DNA of 64,000 nucleotides from Paenibacillus radicibacter (GCF_024721995.1 NZ_JANQBC010000003.1:452961-516960), one strand, 5' to 3'. Positions 43,668 through 54,160 are shown, counted from the stretch's first letter. Made by a program: numbers and translations. The notes: generated by a model not told the origin, from the letters alone.

Positions 43668-44825
43668 TCACTTCAAATACCCTTCCACAATCTCTTTTAT
43701 CGCTTCTATAAAATAATCCACATCTTCCGTCGTCGTTGCATAACCGACGGATGCTCGTACAGCTCCGTTAGCTAATGTGCCAATTGCTTCATGTGCAAGT
43801 GGCGTGCAATGATAACCAGCTCGTACTGCAATACCGAAAGATTGATCTAGAACAAAAGAAATTTCCGAGGAGTCTGCACCCTCTATATTAAAAGCAACAA
43901 TTCCTGTCTTAAGTTCCCCTATCTCTGGACCTAGCAATTGAACACCTGGTAGACGAACTAGACCTTCCATAAGTCGCTGCGATAGCGCCCACTCATGTGC
44001 ATGAATGCTCTCGACTGATTTACTGAGTACATATTTGATCCCTTCGTTAAGTCCTGCAATACCGACCGTATTCGGCGTCCCAGCCTCATAGCGATCCGGT
44101 CTTACCTTCGGCTGCTCCAGCGCCTCCGACTGACTTCCCGTGCCGCCATGCATGAGCGGCTCTAGCTCCAGATCAGGGTGGATGTACAATCCACCCGTTC
44201 CTTGCGGCCCCAGTAGTCCCTTGTGGCCAGGGAAAGCCAACATGTCGATGCCCATGGCGTCGACATCGATAGGCAGGATGCCTGCGCTCTGCGCTGCATC
44301 CACAAGCAACCTCACGCCATGCCTACGGCACATGGCGCCGATCTCCGGCACGGGCTGTACCGTGCCGAGCAGATTGGAGCTGTGGTTAACCACCACCAGC
44401 TCCGTGTTTGGACGGATGGCTGCTTCCACATCCGCCACCTTTACCCGTCCGCGTATATCCGCGGACACGTATGTCACCGAAACGTTCCGTGTACGTTTCA
44501 AATATTCCAGCGGCCTTCGCACTGAGTTGTGCTCAACCGCTGTAGAGATCACGTGCGCCCCTTCGCGCACGAATCCAAGTATCGCAAGATTGAGTGCTGC
44601 CGTCGTATTCAGTGCAAACGAAATATCATTCGGATTACGTACCCCGAACAACTTCGCAGCATTTCGCCTCGTCTCAAACAAGACACGGCTTGCCTTAACT
44701 GCCATTGCGTGACTCCCCCGCCCTGGGTTCGCTCCACTCTCACTTAAATTACGTGTCATCGCTTCTATGACTTCAGGTGGCTTCGGCCAAGAAGAAGCCG
44801 CATGATCAAAATATTTAATATCCAC
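43668..44825 (-). CDS. Class V aminotransferase / cysteine-desulfurase-like protein
   Basis: 385 residues. The PLP fold I class V pattern is complete: YFDHAASSWPKPPEV, RRNAAKLFG, STAVEHNSVRRPL, LLVDAAQSAGILPID, and the Schiff-base Lys in FPGHKGLLGPQG. A Cys in the C-terminal domain (RAGYHCTPLAHE) could be the persulfide carrier, so sulfur transfer from Cys is likely. No IscU/SufU partner is adjacent. I chose the GTG at 44825 because the domain begins just after it; a 32-residue upstream extension to ATG 44921 lacks a ribosome binding site. The centre of the gene is GC-rich. Confidence 0.88.
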   Translation of the reverse strand: MDIKYFDHAASSWPKPPEVIEAMTRNLSESGANPGRGSHAMAVKASRVLFETRRNAAKLFGVRNPNDISFALNTTAALNLAILGFVREGAHVISTAVEHNSVRRPLEYLKRTRNVSVTYVSADIRGRVKVADVEAAIRPNTELVVVNHSSNLLGTVQPVPEIGAMCRRHGVRLLVDAAQSAGILPIDVDAMGIDMLAFPGHKGLLGPQGTGGLYIHPDLELEPLMHGGTGSQSEALEQPKVRPDRYEAGTPNTVGIAGLNEGIKYVLSKSVESIHAHEWALSQRLMEGLVRLPGVQLLGPEIGELKTGIVAFNIEGADSSEISFVLDQSFGIAVRAGYHCTPLAHEAIGTLANGAVRASVGYATTTEDVDYFIEAIKEIVEGYLK

Positions 44826-44930
44826 TCGCGACCATCCTTCGATATGTTCGCTCAAAAAGATAGCATACCTTAGTTTGCTCTTTCTTACGAAAGATAACAA
44901 TCGGTATGCTACATTTTTCATGCGAAATAT

Positions 44931-45803
44931 TTAAACCGATTTCAACTGCAACAAGTCTAACAATCTTTGCAAATCATCTTTGGAGTAATACTTCAATTCA
45001 ATCTTACCTTTTTCATTTTGATCGTTAATTGTTACAGTAGTTTGGAATTGTTCACGAAGTTGATCTTCAGCTTGGCGAATATAAGGGTTCTTTTGTTTAC
45101 TTGCCTTATTAACCTTTGTGCCTGCCGTTTCATTCTCCTTCGACTTTTCCTCTTCCATACGTTTCAGTTCTTCTTCCAACTGACGTACGCTCCACTGTTC
45201 TGTCATACATTTTTCAGCAAGTTCTTTCATAAGCTTCTCATCTTTAAGACCAACAATCGCTCTAGCATGTCCCATTGAAATTGTTCCACGTGAAACATAT
45301 CCTTTAACGACATCTGGCAATTGTAAAAGTCTTAAGAAGTTAGCGATATGAGAGCGACTCTTCCCTACTTTAACAGACAGTTCTTCTTGCGTCAGATTGA
45401 ATTGATCAATTAATCCTTGATACGCAAGTGCCATTTCCATTGCATTTAAATCTTCACGCTGCACGTTTTCAATTAATGCAATTTCAGTAACTTGTTGATC
45501 GGATAACTTCTTTATTACAGCAGGGATCGTCGCAATGCCGCACTCTTGGGAAGCACGAAATCTGCGTTCACCTGCAATAATCTCATATCCTTTTAATACC
45601 TTACGCACGATAATCGGCTGAATCACACCGTGTTCCTTAATCGATGCTGCTAATTCATGAAGGCTATCAGCATCAAAAGTTTTACGTGGTTGATACGGGT
45701 TAGCTCTTAATTGTGCAAGAGGAATTTGAACAACCTTATCATCTTCATTAATGTGAATTGTATCAATTAGTGCATCAAGCCCCTTACCTAACCGCTTGCT
45801 CAT
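44931..45803 (-). CDS. parB: Chromosome partition protein ParB (Spo0J)
   Basis: 290 residues. The N-terminal CTPase/ParB domain has LRANPYQPRK, EHGVIQPIIVRKV and GERRFRAS. The helix-turn-helix domain has LSVKVGKSRSHIANFLRLLQL, and the C-terminal dimer domain ends YYSKDDLQRLLDLL. ParB slides from parS as a clamp, recruits SMC and regulates ParA and DnaA. A parS site lies inside the gene. Its start overlaps the end of parA. Confidence 0.97.
   Translation of the reverse strand: MSKRLGKGLDALIDTIHINEDDKVVQIPLAQLRANPYQPRKTFDADSLHELAASIKEHGVIQPIIVRKVLKGYEIIAGERRFRASQECGIATIPAVIKKLSDQQVTEIALIENVQREDLNAMEMALAYQGLIDQFNLTQEELSVKVGKSRSHIANFLRLLQLPDVVKGYVSRGTISMGHARAIVGLKDEKLMKELAEKCMTEQWSVRQLEEELKRMEEEKSKENETAGTKVNKASKQKNPYIRQAEDQLREQFQTTVTINDQNEKGKIELKYYSKDDLQRLLDLLQLKSV
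45282..45297. promoter_or_regulatory. parS site inside parB
   Basis: TGTTCCACGTGAAACA matches the Firmicute parS consensus (TGTTNCACGTGAAACA). B. subtilis also has a parS within spo0J. Confidence 0.92.
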
Positions 45804-46557
45804 GTGAAATCACTTCCTTTGCAAGTTCGAGGTATACTTCTGCCCCTTTTGATTTCGGATCATACGTAATAATGGATTGACCATGAGATGGTGCTTCACT
45901 TAAACGTACATTCCTTGGAATAACGGTCTGATACACTTTCTGTTGGAAATACTTCTTAACTTCTTCAATAACTTGAATACCTAGGTTGGTACGTGCGTCG
46001 AACATCGTTAACAATACGCCTTCAATCTGCAAGCTCGTATTCAAATGTTTCTGAACAAGACGAACAGTATTGAGTAGCTGAGATAAGCCCTCTAGTGCGT
46101 AATATTCACATTGAATTGGAATAATGACTGCATCCGACGCAGTTAATGAATTGATCGTCAGAATGCCTAGAGATGGCGGACAATCAATTAGAATATAATC
46201 ATACATGTGACGAACCAGATGAAGTGATTTTTTCAATCTGACTTCACGCGAGATCGTCGGTACAAGTTCAATTTCTGCTCCAGCAAGTTGAATCGTGGCC
46301 GGAATAATTTTGAGATTAGGTACACCTGTATCTACGGTTGCATCATTGGGATGCACATCATTAATAAGAACATCATAAATACAGTTGGTGACATCAGCCT
46401 TATTCACTCCTACACCGCTTGTCGTATTCCCTTGTGGATCAATATCTACAAGCAATACTCGTTTACCTAGCGATGCCAGTGAGGCGCCTAGATTGACCGA
46501 GGTAGTTGTTTTCCCAACTCCACCCTTTTGGTTCGTAATCGCTAAAATCTTAGACAA
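45784..46557 (-). CDS. parA: Chromosome partition ATPase ParA (Soj)
   Basis: 257 residues. Deviant Walker A KGGVGKTT near the N-terminus (ITNQKGGVGKTTTSVNLG), LLVDIDPQGNTTSGVG, YDYILIDCPPSLG and SEAPSHGQSIITYDP. It is a DNA-bound ATPase that works with ParB and also regulates DnaA. It overlaps parB by 20 bases. Confidence 0.98.
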   Translation of the reverse strand: MSKILAITNQKGGVGKTTTSVNLGASLASLGKRVLLVDIDPQGNTTSGVGVNKADVTNCIYDVLINDVHPNDATVDTGVPNLKIIPATIQLAGAEIELVPTISREVRLKKSLHLVRHMYDYILIDCPPSLGILTINSLTASDAVIIPIQCEYYALEGLSQLLNTVRLVQKHLNTSLQIEGVLLTMFDARTNLGIQVIEEVKKYFQQKVYQTVIPRNVRLSEAPSHGQSIITYDPKSKGAEVYLELAKEVISHEQAVR

Positions 46558-46730
46558 CGCCTGTTCACCTCTATTAGTAGTGTATAAGATAGGATTAATT
46601 ACACGTTCAAAACTACGGAATTATGTATCCGATTCTCTCTTATTCATGTAAGAAAGAATAAATATATTCTATCATATTTACTCTAGCATTACATAATCGA
46701 AGATTCATCATTTATAGCCATTATCAGTTA

Positions 46731-46764
46731 AAAAAAGAAGCAGTGCCGAATCATTCGCCACCGC
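46731..46764 (-). terminator. Terminator of noc
   Basis: GCAGTG (46740-46745) and CACCGC (46759-46764), with one wobble pair, form a hairpin whose minus strand ends in a run of Ts (46731-46736). It separates noc from parA-parB. Confidence 0.65.
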
Positions 46765-46785
46765 TCGCATCGTCGTCTAATTATT

Positions 46786-47610
46786 TTATGATTTCTTCGG
46801 AATCTTGATCACAATTTCATAATGATCTTCGAAATCCTGCTCTGCAGTATTAATGTTAAGACCTGAACTTGCAACCATTTCAACCGATTGTCGAATCGTA
46901 TTTAAAGCGAGTCTCACATCTTTGGAAAAAGAAACTCGACGCTTCGATTTTTTCTCTTCCTGTACCAATTCCTTTAAGAACTTGATACGTGTTTCCGTTT
47001 GCTTCACGTTTAAATCTTTTGCAATAATTTCATCAAGTACTTTAAGCTGTATTTCCTCCGTATCCAGAACTAGCAATGCACGTGCATGACGTTCTGTAAT
47101 ATGTCGCTGTAGAAGTGCCGCCTTCACGAGCTCAGGAAGTTGTAACAATCTAATTTTATTCGCAATCGTCGACTGACTTTTACCTAAACGTTGTGCCAGG
47201 CTCTCCTGTGTTAGTTCATATATAACCATCAACTGCTGGTAAGCAACTGCTTCTTCAATTGCTGTTAAATTTTCACGCTGTAAATTTTCGATTAGTGCAA
47301 TAGATGCAGATTGAGAATCATTGAAATCGCGAATAACGGCAGGAATTGTTTCGTAACCTAATTTACGTACAGCGCGAAGTCGGCGTTCCCCTGCAATGAG
47401 CTCGTAATGATTGTTACGCACACGAACTACAATGGGTTGAATGACACCGTGTGTACGAATCGTTTGACAAAGTTCATCCAGCTTATCATCGTCAAACACA
47501 GTACGTGGCTGATAAGGACTTGGTACAACATCAGCAACCGGAATGTTCTTCAATTCATCTGTTGGACTCTTTTCCGTAAACCCGAATAACTTCGAAATCT
47601 GTTCTTTCAT
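46786..47610 (-). CDS. noc: Nucleoid occlusion protein Noc
   Basis: 274 residues. A ParB paralogue: [62 protein letters not shown]. An N-terminal amphipathic stretch ([14 protein letters not shown]) fits the membrane-binding helix of Noc. Noc blocks FtsZ assembly over the nucleoid from NBS sites. No NBS (ATTTCCCGGGAAAT) was seen in this window. Confidence 0.95.
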   Translation of the reverse strand: MKEQISKLFGFTEKSPTDELKNIPVADVVPSPYQPRTVFDDDKLDELCQTIRTHGVIQPIVVRVRNNHYELIAGERRLRAVRKLGYETIPAVIRDFNDSQSASIALIENLQRENLTAIEEAVAYQQLMVIYELTQESLAQRLGKSQSTIANKIRLLQLPELVKAALLQRHITERHARALLVLDTEEIQLKVLDEIIAKDLNVKQTETRIKFLKELVQEEKKSKRRVSFSKDVRLALNTIRQSVEMVASSGLNINTAEQDFEDHYEIVIKIPKKS

Positions 47611-47783
47611 ACGTAATAAACCACCTTACTTTTCCCAAAAATTTTCACGATTTCACCCAGTTGATGGGAGCTCCTCGGTGTCACTCAGTAACAATACTCT
47701 ATTATATCAAATTCTCCATTGTTCCCTATTTTCCTGCTGCTAGAAGGGGAACGAATTATGACATTTACAAATCCGTATGTAAT

Positions 47784-47799
47784 TGTTCCACGTGGAACA
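47784..47799. promoter_or_regulatory. parS site between noc and rsmG
   Basis: TGTTCCACGTGGAACA is a perfect palindrome that differs by one base from the parS copy in parB. It lies in the noc/rsmG intergenic region, beside a weak terminator of rsmG (about 47877-47903). Confidence 0.88.
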
Positions 47800-47909
47800 A
47801 TTTTATCAACTAACTATGTTAGATAAGCAGCTTCGTACTCCATACTATAACAAGACACTACTTCCCTATCTCGTAAATAAACCCCAGCACACGGCCAGGG
47901 TTATTGCGA

Positions 47910-48632
47910 TTACAACAGTGGACTCTTAAGCGGTGTACCCGCTTTACGCGGATATTTTTTCGGAGTTGCAGCAAGCTTACTCACTTGAACAAAGTGACGA
48001 ACACCACCAACTACCGGAAGTTCCATGCGATCAACTTTTAGGACCTTACCACGAAGCTCCTTCATGCAGTTACCAGACTCTTTTACTTCCTCTTCTACTT
48101 CTGAACCTTTCATCGAGACGAACTTCCCGCCTACTTTGACGAAAGGCATACAGAACTCAGCAAGGCTATTAAATCTAGCAACCGCTCGAGCTGTGGATAG
48201 ATCATATTGATCTCGATGCTCTGGCAATCGACCAATGTCTTCAGCACGACCATGCACACAATTCACATCTTGAACGTTAAGTTTCTCGACTAATTGCTTG
48301 AGGAAATTAATACGTTTATTCAATGAATCCACAATCGTTAATTTCAAATGTGGGAAAGCAATTTTAAGCGGGATCCCTGGAAACCCTGCACCTGATCCGA
48401 TATCAGCCATACTCTTTACTTTATTCATTTCGACATAAAATGATAGAGATAGCGAATCGTAGAAGTGCTTCCAATACACCTCGGAGCGCTCCGTAATCGC
48501 TGTTAAGTTAATCTTCTCATTCCATTCGACAAGTTCTTTATAATAAAGTTCGAATTGATCAACTTGCGCTTCAGAGAGTTCAATCCCCTTCTCGCCAAGT
48601 TTCGCTACGAACTCTTGTTGCAGTGCATCCAT
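47910..48632 (-). CDS. rsmG: 16S rRNA (G527-N7)-methyltransferase RsmG
   Basis: 240 residues. SAM-binding Rossmann domain with ADIGSGAGFPGIPLKIAFP, IVDSLNKRINFLK and STARAVARFNSLAEFC. The enzyme methylates N7 of G527 in 16S rRNA; loss gives low-level streptomycin resistance. The gene lies 9 bases after mnmG. Confidence 0.98.
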   Translation of the reverse strand: MDALQQEFVAKLGEKGIELSEAQVDQFELYYKELVEWNEKINLTAITERSEVYWKHFYDSLSLSFYVEMNKVKSMADIGSGAGFPGIPLKIAFPHLKLTIVDSLNKRINFLKQLVEKLNVQDVNCVHGRAEDIGRLPEHRDQYDLSTARAVARFNSLAEFCMPFVKVGGKFVSMKGSEVEEEVKESGNCMKELRGKVLKVDRMELPVVGGVRHFVQVSKLAATPKKYPRKAGTPLKSPLL

Positions 48633-48641
48633 TGTATTCTC

Positions 48642-50528
48642 CTATCCTCTTGAAGCTGTTACACGGTTATAATGTTCTAGATATACGATAAGAATCGATA
48701 TGTCTGCAGGAGTTACCCCGGAAATCCGTGTCGCTTGCCCAATCGATATCGGTCTGATTTTAGCAAGTTTTTGCTTCGCTTCCATCGCAATACCGTGAAT
48801 TTCTTCGTATATAATTTCGTCCGGAATGAGCTTCTTCTCCATCTTTTTCAGACGCTCAACCTGAATCAATTGTTTATCAATATATCCCGAGTATTTTACT
48901 TGGATTTCAACTTGCTCTTTCATTTCTTCATTTAGTTCATAAGGTGAAGGTGAAATTTGATCCACAAGTTGATACTGTACTTCTGGACGACGCAGTAACG
49001 TGATTAGCTGTGAAGCATGCGCAAGTCGAACCGTACCAGCTTCAAGAAGGATGTCATCGATATCTTCCGGCTTCACCATCGTTTTTTCCAAGCGTGCAAT
49101 TTCTTGCTCTACTAGTGATCTCTTATTCAAGAAACGCTCATAACGCTCGTCTGAGATCAGTCCAATCTCATGACCAATTGGTGTCAGACGAAGATCTGCA
49201 TTATCATGACGAAGCAATAGACGATACTCGGCTCTTGATGTCAGAAGACGATAAGGTTCATTCGTACCTTTTGTTACCAAATCATCAATAAGAACACCAA
49301 TATAACCTTCCGAACGATTCAAGATTACAGCATCTTTGCCCTGCACTTTACGTGCCGCGTTAATACCTGCCATAACCCCTTGACCTGCAGCTTCTTCATA
49401 ACCGGATGTTCCATTAATTTGACCAGCGGTGAATAATCCACTTACCACCTTCGTTTCAAGCGAAGGCTTCAGTTGTGTAGGTACAACCGCATCATACTCA
49501 ATTGCATAACCCGTACGCATCATTTCAACTTTTTCTAAACCAGGAACCGATCTTAGAATTTGCAGTTGAACATCTTCTGGCATCGAAGTCGATAACCCTT
49601 GAACATAATATTCCGACGTATTACGTCCTTCTGGCTCTAAGAAAATTTGATGCTTCGGCTTATCTGCGAAACGTACAATTTTGTCCTCAATGGAAGGGCA
49701 ATAACGTGGACCCGTACCTTCTATTACGCCTGAGAACATCGGTGCACGGTGCAAATTATCATTAATGATTTGATGTGTTTCTTCTGACGTATACGTTAAC
49801 CAACAAGGAAGTTGATCTTGCGTGCCCGAAGTCGTTTCATAAGAAAAGTATTTCGGCACATCATCCCCCGGTTGGATAACCGTCTTATCAAAATCAATCG
49901 TATCTCTATGCACACGCGGTGGCGTACCCGTTTTGAAGCGTACAAGCTCTAGCCCGAGCTCTCTTAAGCTCTCGGACAAACGAATCGATGGTTGTTGGTT
50001 GTTCGGCCCACTCTCGTAGATCAACTCACCCATAATCACCTTACCGCGCAAGTAAGTACCTGTAGTCACGACAACCGCTTTTGCCATATACTTCGCACCA
50101 GTCTTCGTTAGAACCCCTTTGCACTCTCCATCTTCAACGATTAACTCCTCAACCATCCCTTGACGCATCGTCAATTTCGGCGTGTTTTCAATCGTTTCCT
50201 TCATTGTTTGTTGGTATAAGAACTTATCAGCTTGTGCACGAAGGGCATGTACAGCAGGACCTTTACCTGTATTTAGCATCCGCATCTGGATATAAGTACG
50301 GTCAATATTGCGCCCCATTTCCCCACCTAGTGCATCAATCTCACGCACAACGTGGCCCTTTGCCGGCCCACCAATGGATGGGTTACAAGGCATGAACGCC
50401 ACCATATCCAGATTGATTGTAATGAGCAGCGTCTCACACCCCATACGAGCTGAAGCAAGTGCCGCTTCTACCCCTGCGTGACCTGCTCCAATCACGATCA
50501 CATCGAAATCTCCACCATGATAACTCAA
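48642..50528 (-). CDS. mnmG: tRNA uridine-5-carboxymethylaminomethyl enzyme MnmG (GidA)
   Basis: 628 residues, normal for the long form. FAD-binding [56 protein letters not shown] and [16 protein letters not shown]. The C-terminal GidA domain ends with [18 protein letters not shown]. With MnmE it builds the cmnm5 group on wobble U34. The TTG start has AGGGGTGA upstream. Confidence 0.98.
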   Translation of the reverse strand: MSYHGGDFDVIVIGAGHAGVEAALASARMGCETLLITINLDMVAFMPCNPSIGGPAKGHVVREIDALGGEMGRNIDRTYIQMRMLNTGKGPAVHALRAQADKFLYQQTMKETIENTPKLTMRQGMVEELIVEDGECKGVLTKTGAKYMAKAVVVTTGTYLRGKVIMGELIYESGPNNQQPSIRLSESLRELGLELVRFKTGTPPRVHRDTIDFDKTVIQPGDDVPKYFSYETTSGTQDQLPCWLTYTSEETHQIINDNLHRAPMFSGVIEGTGPRYCPSIEDKIVRFADKPKHQIFLEPEGRNTSEYYVQGLSTSMPEDVQLQILRSVPGLEKVEMMRTGYAIEYDAVVPTQLKPSLETKVVSGLFTAGQINGTSGYEEAAGQGVMAGINAARKVQGKDAVILNRSEGYIGVLIDDLVTKGTNEPYRLLTSRAEYRLLLRHDNADLRLTPIGHEIGLISDERYERFLNKRSLVEQEIARLEKTMVKPEDIDDILLEAGTVRLAHASQLITLLRRPEVQYQLVDQISPSPYELNEEMKEQVEIQVKYSGYIDKQLIQVERLKKMEKKLIPDEIIYEEIHGIAMEAKQKLAKIRPISIGQATRISGVTPADISILIVYLEHYNRVTASRG

Positions 50529-50541
50529 AATAATTCACCCC

Positions 50542-51918
50542 TTACTTTCCTAAGCAAAATTGCGAAAAGATTTGATCAATGAGCGATTCAGCAACCGAAT
50601 CACCAATAATTTCTCCAAGCTGTTCCCAAGCTGTACGAATATCAATTTGTAGCATATCAATCGGGATATGCATATCATTTGCTTCCTGCGCATCTTCAAG
50701 CGATTTCTTTGCCTCTTTTAGCAAATGAATATGACGTACATTACTTACATATGTTAAATCGCTGCCTTCTAATTGACCCTCGAAGAATATCGTTGAGATC
50801 GTTTTTTCTAGGTCAGCTAATCCTTTTTCTTCTAATAGGGACAATTCCACAATGCGATCCGTTTGGAATGATTCTGCTACGACCCCACGATCGAGAACAG
50901 GAGCCAAATCCACTTTATTTAGAATAACGATAGTCTGACGATCCTTCAGTTGCTCCATCATCGCCATATCTTCTGCCGTGAGCGCCTCTGCCTGATTCAG
51001 TACGAATAGCACCAGATCCGCGTCCATAATGGCATTGCGTGAGCGCTCCACCCCAATTTGCTCAACCAGATCCGATGTTTCACGAATGCCAGCTGTATCA
51101 AGCAACTTAAGCGGAATACCACCTACATTCACATACTCTTCAATAACATCACGCGTCGTTCCCGGAATATCCGTCACAATCGCACGGTTATCTTGAGCCA
51201 GAGCATTAAGCAAAGAAGACTTGCCTACATTCGGTCGACCGATAATCGCTGTCGTAATACCCTCACGAAGGATTTTTCCTTGCTCCGCAGTGTGTAGCAA
51301 CATCTTAATTTGTTCCATCACCTTCGTACATTTTTCCCGAATAAATGCATTTGTCATTTCTTCCACATCATGCTCAGGGTAATCAATATTTACTTCAATA
51401 TGTGCTATTAGTTCTACAAGCTCATAACGAAGTTCACCAATTCGCTTCGACAATGCACCATCCACTTGTTTAAGCGCCACTTTAAATGCACGATCTGACT
51501 TCGCACGAATCAGGTCAATAACCGCTTCCGCCTGCGTTAAATCAATTCTTCCATTTAGGAATGCACGCTTCGTAAACTCTCCCGGTTCTGCAAGACGAAC
51601 GCCATGTGCAAGTAGCTCATCGAGCACTTTTTTAACGGATACAATCCCGCCATGACAACTTACCTCTACGACATCTTCCATCGTAAAAGAACGCGGCGCG
51701 CGCATCACCGTAACGAGTACTTCCTCAATACGGTCGCTCGTTTTAGCATCTATAATATGGCCGTAGTGTACCGTGTGCGTATCAACATCAGCCAGTTTAT
51801 TTTTCGATTTAAAAATACGATCTACCAGCGGAACAGCTTCTTCTCCACTTACGCGAATAACAGCTATTCCTCCCTCTCCAAGCGGAGTGGATATTGCTGC
51901 AATTGTATCATTTAACAT
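50542..51918 (-). CDS. mnmE: tRNA modification GTPase MnmE (TrmE)
   Basis: 458 residues. The N-terminal THF-binding domain ([20 protein letters not shown]) and helical domain enclose a G domain with [30 protein letters not shown] and NKVD. The C-terminus FSQFCLGK carries the conserved CxGK motif. It acts in a heterotetramer with MnmG. Confidence 0.98.
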   Translation of the reverse strand: MLNDTIAAISTPLGEGGIAVIRVSGEEAVPLVDRIFKSKNKLADVDTHTVHYGHIIDAKTSDRIEEVLVTVMRAPRSFTMEDVVEVSCHGGIVSVKKVLDELLAHGVRLAEPGEFTKRAFLNGRIDLTQAEAVIDLIRAKSDRAFKVALKQVDGALSKRIGELRYELVELIAHIEVNIDYPEHDVEEMTNAFIREKCTKVMEQIKMLLHTAEQGKILREGITTAIIGRPNVGKSSLLNALAQDNRAIVTDIPGTTRDVIEEYVNVGGIPLKLLDTAGIRETSDLVEQIGVERSRNAIMDADLVLFVLNQAEALTAEDMAMMEQLKDRQTIVILNKVDLAPVLDRGVVAESFQTDRIVELSLLEEKGLADLEKTISTIFFEGQLEGSDLTYVSNVRHIHLLKEAKKSLEDAQEANDMHIPIDMLQIDIRTAWEQLGEIIGDSVAESLIDQIFSQFCLGK

Positions 51919-51952
51919 GTGTATTTACCCCTCATGTATATCCTCATTCTAA

Positions 51953-51990
51953 GAAAAAAGCAATGACGCTTAAAACTTAAGTGTCATTGC
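51953..51990 (-). terminator. Terminator between jag and mnmE
   Basis: GCAATGACGCTT (51960-51971) and AAGTGTCATTGC (51979-51990) form a 12-base stem with one mismatch-tolerant pair, followed on the minus strand by six Ts. It lies directly after the jag stop. Confidence 0.85.
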
Positions 51991-51999
51991 ATAATTGTA

Positions 52000-52617
52000 C
52001 TATCGAAGCGTAATTACGATTCTTCTGTTCGGTTCATCGCCCTTAGAGGCAGTACGTACCGACGGATGACTCTGTAACGCAGTATGAATGATTTTTCGTT
52101 CTTGTGCATTCATCGGTTCGAGAATGACATCTTTCTTCGTACGAATAACACGCGTAGCTAACTTATTAGCAAGATCATCAAGCGTTTGACGCCGTCTTTC
52201 ACGGAAATTCTCTGCATCCAGCATAATCCGAACATGCGAAGACGAATAGCGATTCGCCACAATGTTCACGAGATACTGAAGTGCATCCAAAGTTTGTCCT
52301 CTTTTACCGATCAATATGCCCAGTTCAGAACCGGAAAGCTCGAACAGCGTCTGGTCCTTTTCTTTCTTCACTGATACTTCAGTGGAGATATCCATTGCAG
52401 ATGTTAATTCCTTAATAAATGCAATTGCTTCTTCATAAGGATCTGGAATCAATTCAAGTTCCACTTTCGCTTCTCTTGTTCCGAATAATCCTAAGAAACC
52501 TCTCGACGGCTGTTCCAAAACAACCGTATTCACACGATCAGACGGGACATTCCATTTCGAAAGTCCTGCCTTAACCGCATCTTCAATTGTTTTTCCGGTC
52601 ACGACCAACTTCTTCAT
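52000..52617 (-). CDS. jag: RNA-binding protein Jag/KhpB (SpoIIIJ-associated)
   Basis: 205 residues. N-terminal Jag-N domain (MKKLVVTGKTIEDAVKAGLS with VLEQPSRGFLGLFG), KH domain (SELGILIGKRGQTLDALQYL) and R3H domain (EPMNAQERKIIHTALQSH, SKGDEPNRRIVI). KhpB with KhpA binds RNA and affects elongation and division. It is coupled to yidC, with 6 bases between them. Confidence 0.96.
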   Translation of the reverse strand: MKKLVVTGKTIEDAVKAGLSKWNVPSDRVNTVVLEQPSRGFLGLFGTREAKVELELIPDPYEEAIAFIKELTSAMDISTEVSVKKEKDQTLFELSGSELGILIGKRGQTLDALQYLVNIVANRYSSSHVRIMLDAENFRERRRQTLDDLANKLATRVIRTKKDVILEPMNAQERKIIHTALQSHPSVRTASKGDEPNRRIVITLR

Positions 52618-52623
52618 TATACG

Positions 52624-53424
52624 TCACCCTTTTTTCTTGGAACCTTTTTTACTCGGCGTAGCAGCCGGGCTAACTTCTGGTTTCGTCGAATTAAATCCGC
52701 CATACATGAAGTAGTACTGAATAATTGTAAAGACATTGCCCACGATCCAGTAAGTCGTTAACGCTGCTGGGAACTGAATCGCCATAATGTAAATCAATAC
52801 AGGGAACACGAACAATAGCATTTGCATCTGTTGGTTCATCTGTGATTTCATAAACAATTGCTGACCGAACGTTGTAAGTGCCGCAAGAATTGGAAGCACG
52901 TACGGTTCTGGTTTATCCAAGTGGTACCACAAGAACTCATGTCCTGCGATGCTTGGATTACGCATAATGGATTGATATAGCGCAAGTAAAATCGGCATTT
53001 GAATTAGCACTGGGAAACATCCTGCAAGTGGATTAACCCCATGCTTCTGGAATAACTTCATCGATTCTTCTTGTTGTTTTTTTGGATCATCTTTAAATTG
53101 TTCACGAAGCTTTTTCATCTCAGGTTGTAAATCCTGCATCTTCTTCGAAGAACGGAATTGCTTAATTGAAAGCGGTAAAATAACTAAGCGAATAAGGATT
53201 GTTATCGCGATAATCGCAAGTCCATATGAACTAAACAGTACATCTGCAAGTATGTCTAGCAAATCTACTAATGGAATAACGAAATATTTCACGAAAAATC
53301 CTGCCGCTTCACGGCCACTATCATCAAGCATCGGCAATGCAGTTGTATTGCCGCAACCTGTTAGTAACAGGATCATAAACAAGAATGGTAAAGCCACAAA
53401 CCATCGGCGATTCACACGAGTCAA
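52624..53424 (-). CDS. yidC: Membrane protein insertase YidC/SpoIIIJ
   Basis: 266 residues, YidC1 type for Gram-positives. A lipoprotein signal ends in LLLTGCGN (lipid Cys near residue 25). Five membrane segments follow with the conserved IRLVILPLSIKQFRSSKKMQ, GCFPVLIQMPILLALYQ and the hydrophilic-groove Arg in the first TM region. It inserts membrane proteins with SecYEG; in sporulation it supports SpoIIIA/Q. TTG 53424 lies 7 bases after GGGAGG; an ATG 11 codons upstream lacks a site. Confidence 0.95.
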   Translation of the reverse strand: MTRVNRRWFVALPFLFMILLLTGCGNTTALPMLDDSGREAAGFFVKYFVIPLVDLLDILADVLFSSYGLAIIAITILIRLVILPLSIKQFRSSKKMQDLQPEMKKLREQFKDDPKKQQEESMKLFQKHGVNPLAGCFPVLIQMPILLALYQSIMRNPSIAGHEFLWYHLDKPEPYVLPILAALTTFGQQLFMKSQMNQQMQMLLFVFPVLIYIMAIQFPAALTTYWIVGNVFTIIQYYFMYGGFNSTKPEVSPAATPSKKGSKKKG

Positions 53425-53488
53425 TTGAAATCCTCCCAAATCTAGCTTAATAAGCATACGCTCTATGACAACTTTCCCATCATATAAA

Positions 53489-53842
53489 CTATACCATAAC
53501 GTTTCTTTTATTTAAAGAAGCTTTGCGAATCACATGCTTGATGCTTTTCTCCAGCTCCTGATAGGACATTTCGGCTGCAGGCTTACGTACAATTACTATA
53601 TAATCGTAGCCATTTGTTAGCAGCTCTTTATTGAGTCGAATAACTTCTTTAATGCAGCGTCTCATGCGATTACGTACAACCGCATTTCCAATTTTTTTGG
53701 ATGCCGAAATCCCTAAGCGGAAATTTTCCTGCCTTGGTCGGGAAAAATAATAAAGGACAAATTGGTGATTAGCCACCGATTTGCCATGCCGATATACTTT
53801 GCCGAAATCTTCCCTCTTGGCGAGTCGATATGCTTTCTCCAC
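53489..53842 (-). CDS. rnpA: Ribonuclease P protein component
   Basis: 117 residues. Core motif SASKKIGNAVVRNRMRRCIKE, with KAYRLAKREDFGKVYRHGK at the start and YDYIVIVRKPA later. It is the protein subunit that helps RNase P RNA bind pre-tRNA. GTG 53842 (8 bases after AGAGG) is preferred over a GTG at 53851 that overlaps this site. Confidence 0.95.
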   Translation of the reverse strand: MEKAYRLAKREDFGKVYRHGKSVANHQFVLYYFSRPRQENFRLGISASKKIGNAVVRNRMRRCIKEVIRLNKELLTNGYDYIVIVRKPAAEMSYQELEKSIKHVIRKASLNKRNVMV

Positions 53843-53902
53843 CACTCTCACCTCTTATCCTTTATTTATCTTTCACACAATTCCATAAATCCAAACAGAC
53901 AG

Positions 53903-53968
53903 AAAAAAAAACGTCGCAATGACGTTTTTTAAAATTTACGAATAAAAAAGACCACCAATTCGTGGTCC
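53903..53968 (-). terminator. Two terminator hairpins between rpmH and rnpA
   Basis: GACCAC/GTGGTC (53951-53968) followed on the minus strand by TTTTTT, then AAACGTC/GACGTTT (53908-53926) followed by about nine Ts. Both are in the path from rpmH to rnpA. Confidence 0.75.
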
Positions 53969-53973
53969 GTTTA

Positions 53974-54108
53974 TTATGCGCTAAGCACTTTTCTTCCTTT
54001 AAGACGACGAGCTGCTAGAACTTTACGACCGTTCTTTGTGCTCATTCTTGTACGGAAACCATGAACCTTTTTACGTTTTCTAGTGTTAGGTCTGAATGTA
54101 GGACGCAT
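53974..54108 (-). CDS. rpmH: 50S ribosomal protein L34
   Basis: 44 residues, [18 protein letters not shown] then [20 protein letters not shown], a textbook L34. It is the first gene to the left of oriC, transcribed away from it. A SigA-type promoter precedes it. Confidence 0.98.
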   Translation of the reverse strand: MRPTFRPNTRKRKKVHGFRTRMSTKNGRKVLAARRLKGRKVLSA

Positions 54109-54160
54109 CTATATTGCACCTCCCTGTTGAGGATCGAAATCCACAAAAATTTCTTTATAC

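Noticed and set aside
44826..44921. N-terminal extension of the class V aminotransferase
   Set aside because: Family domains begin just after GTG 44825, and the extension has no ribosome binding site or signal character.
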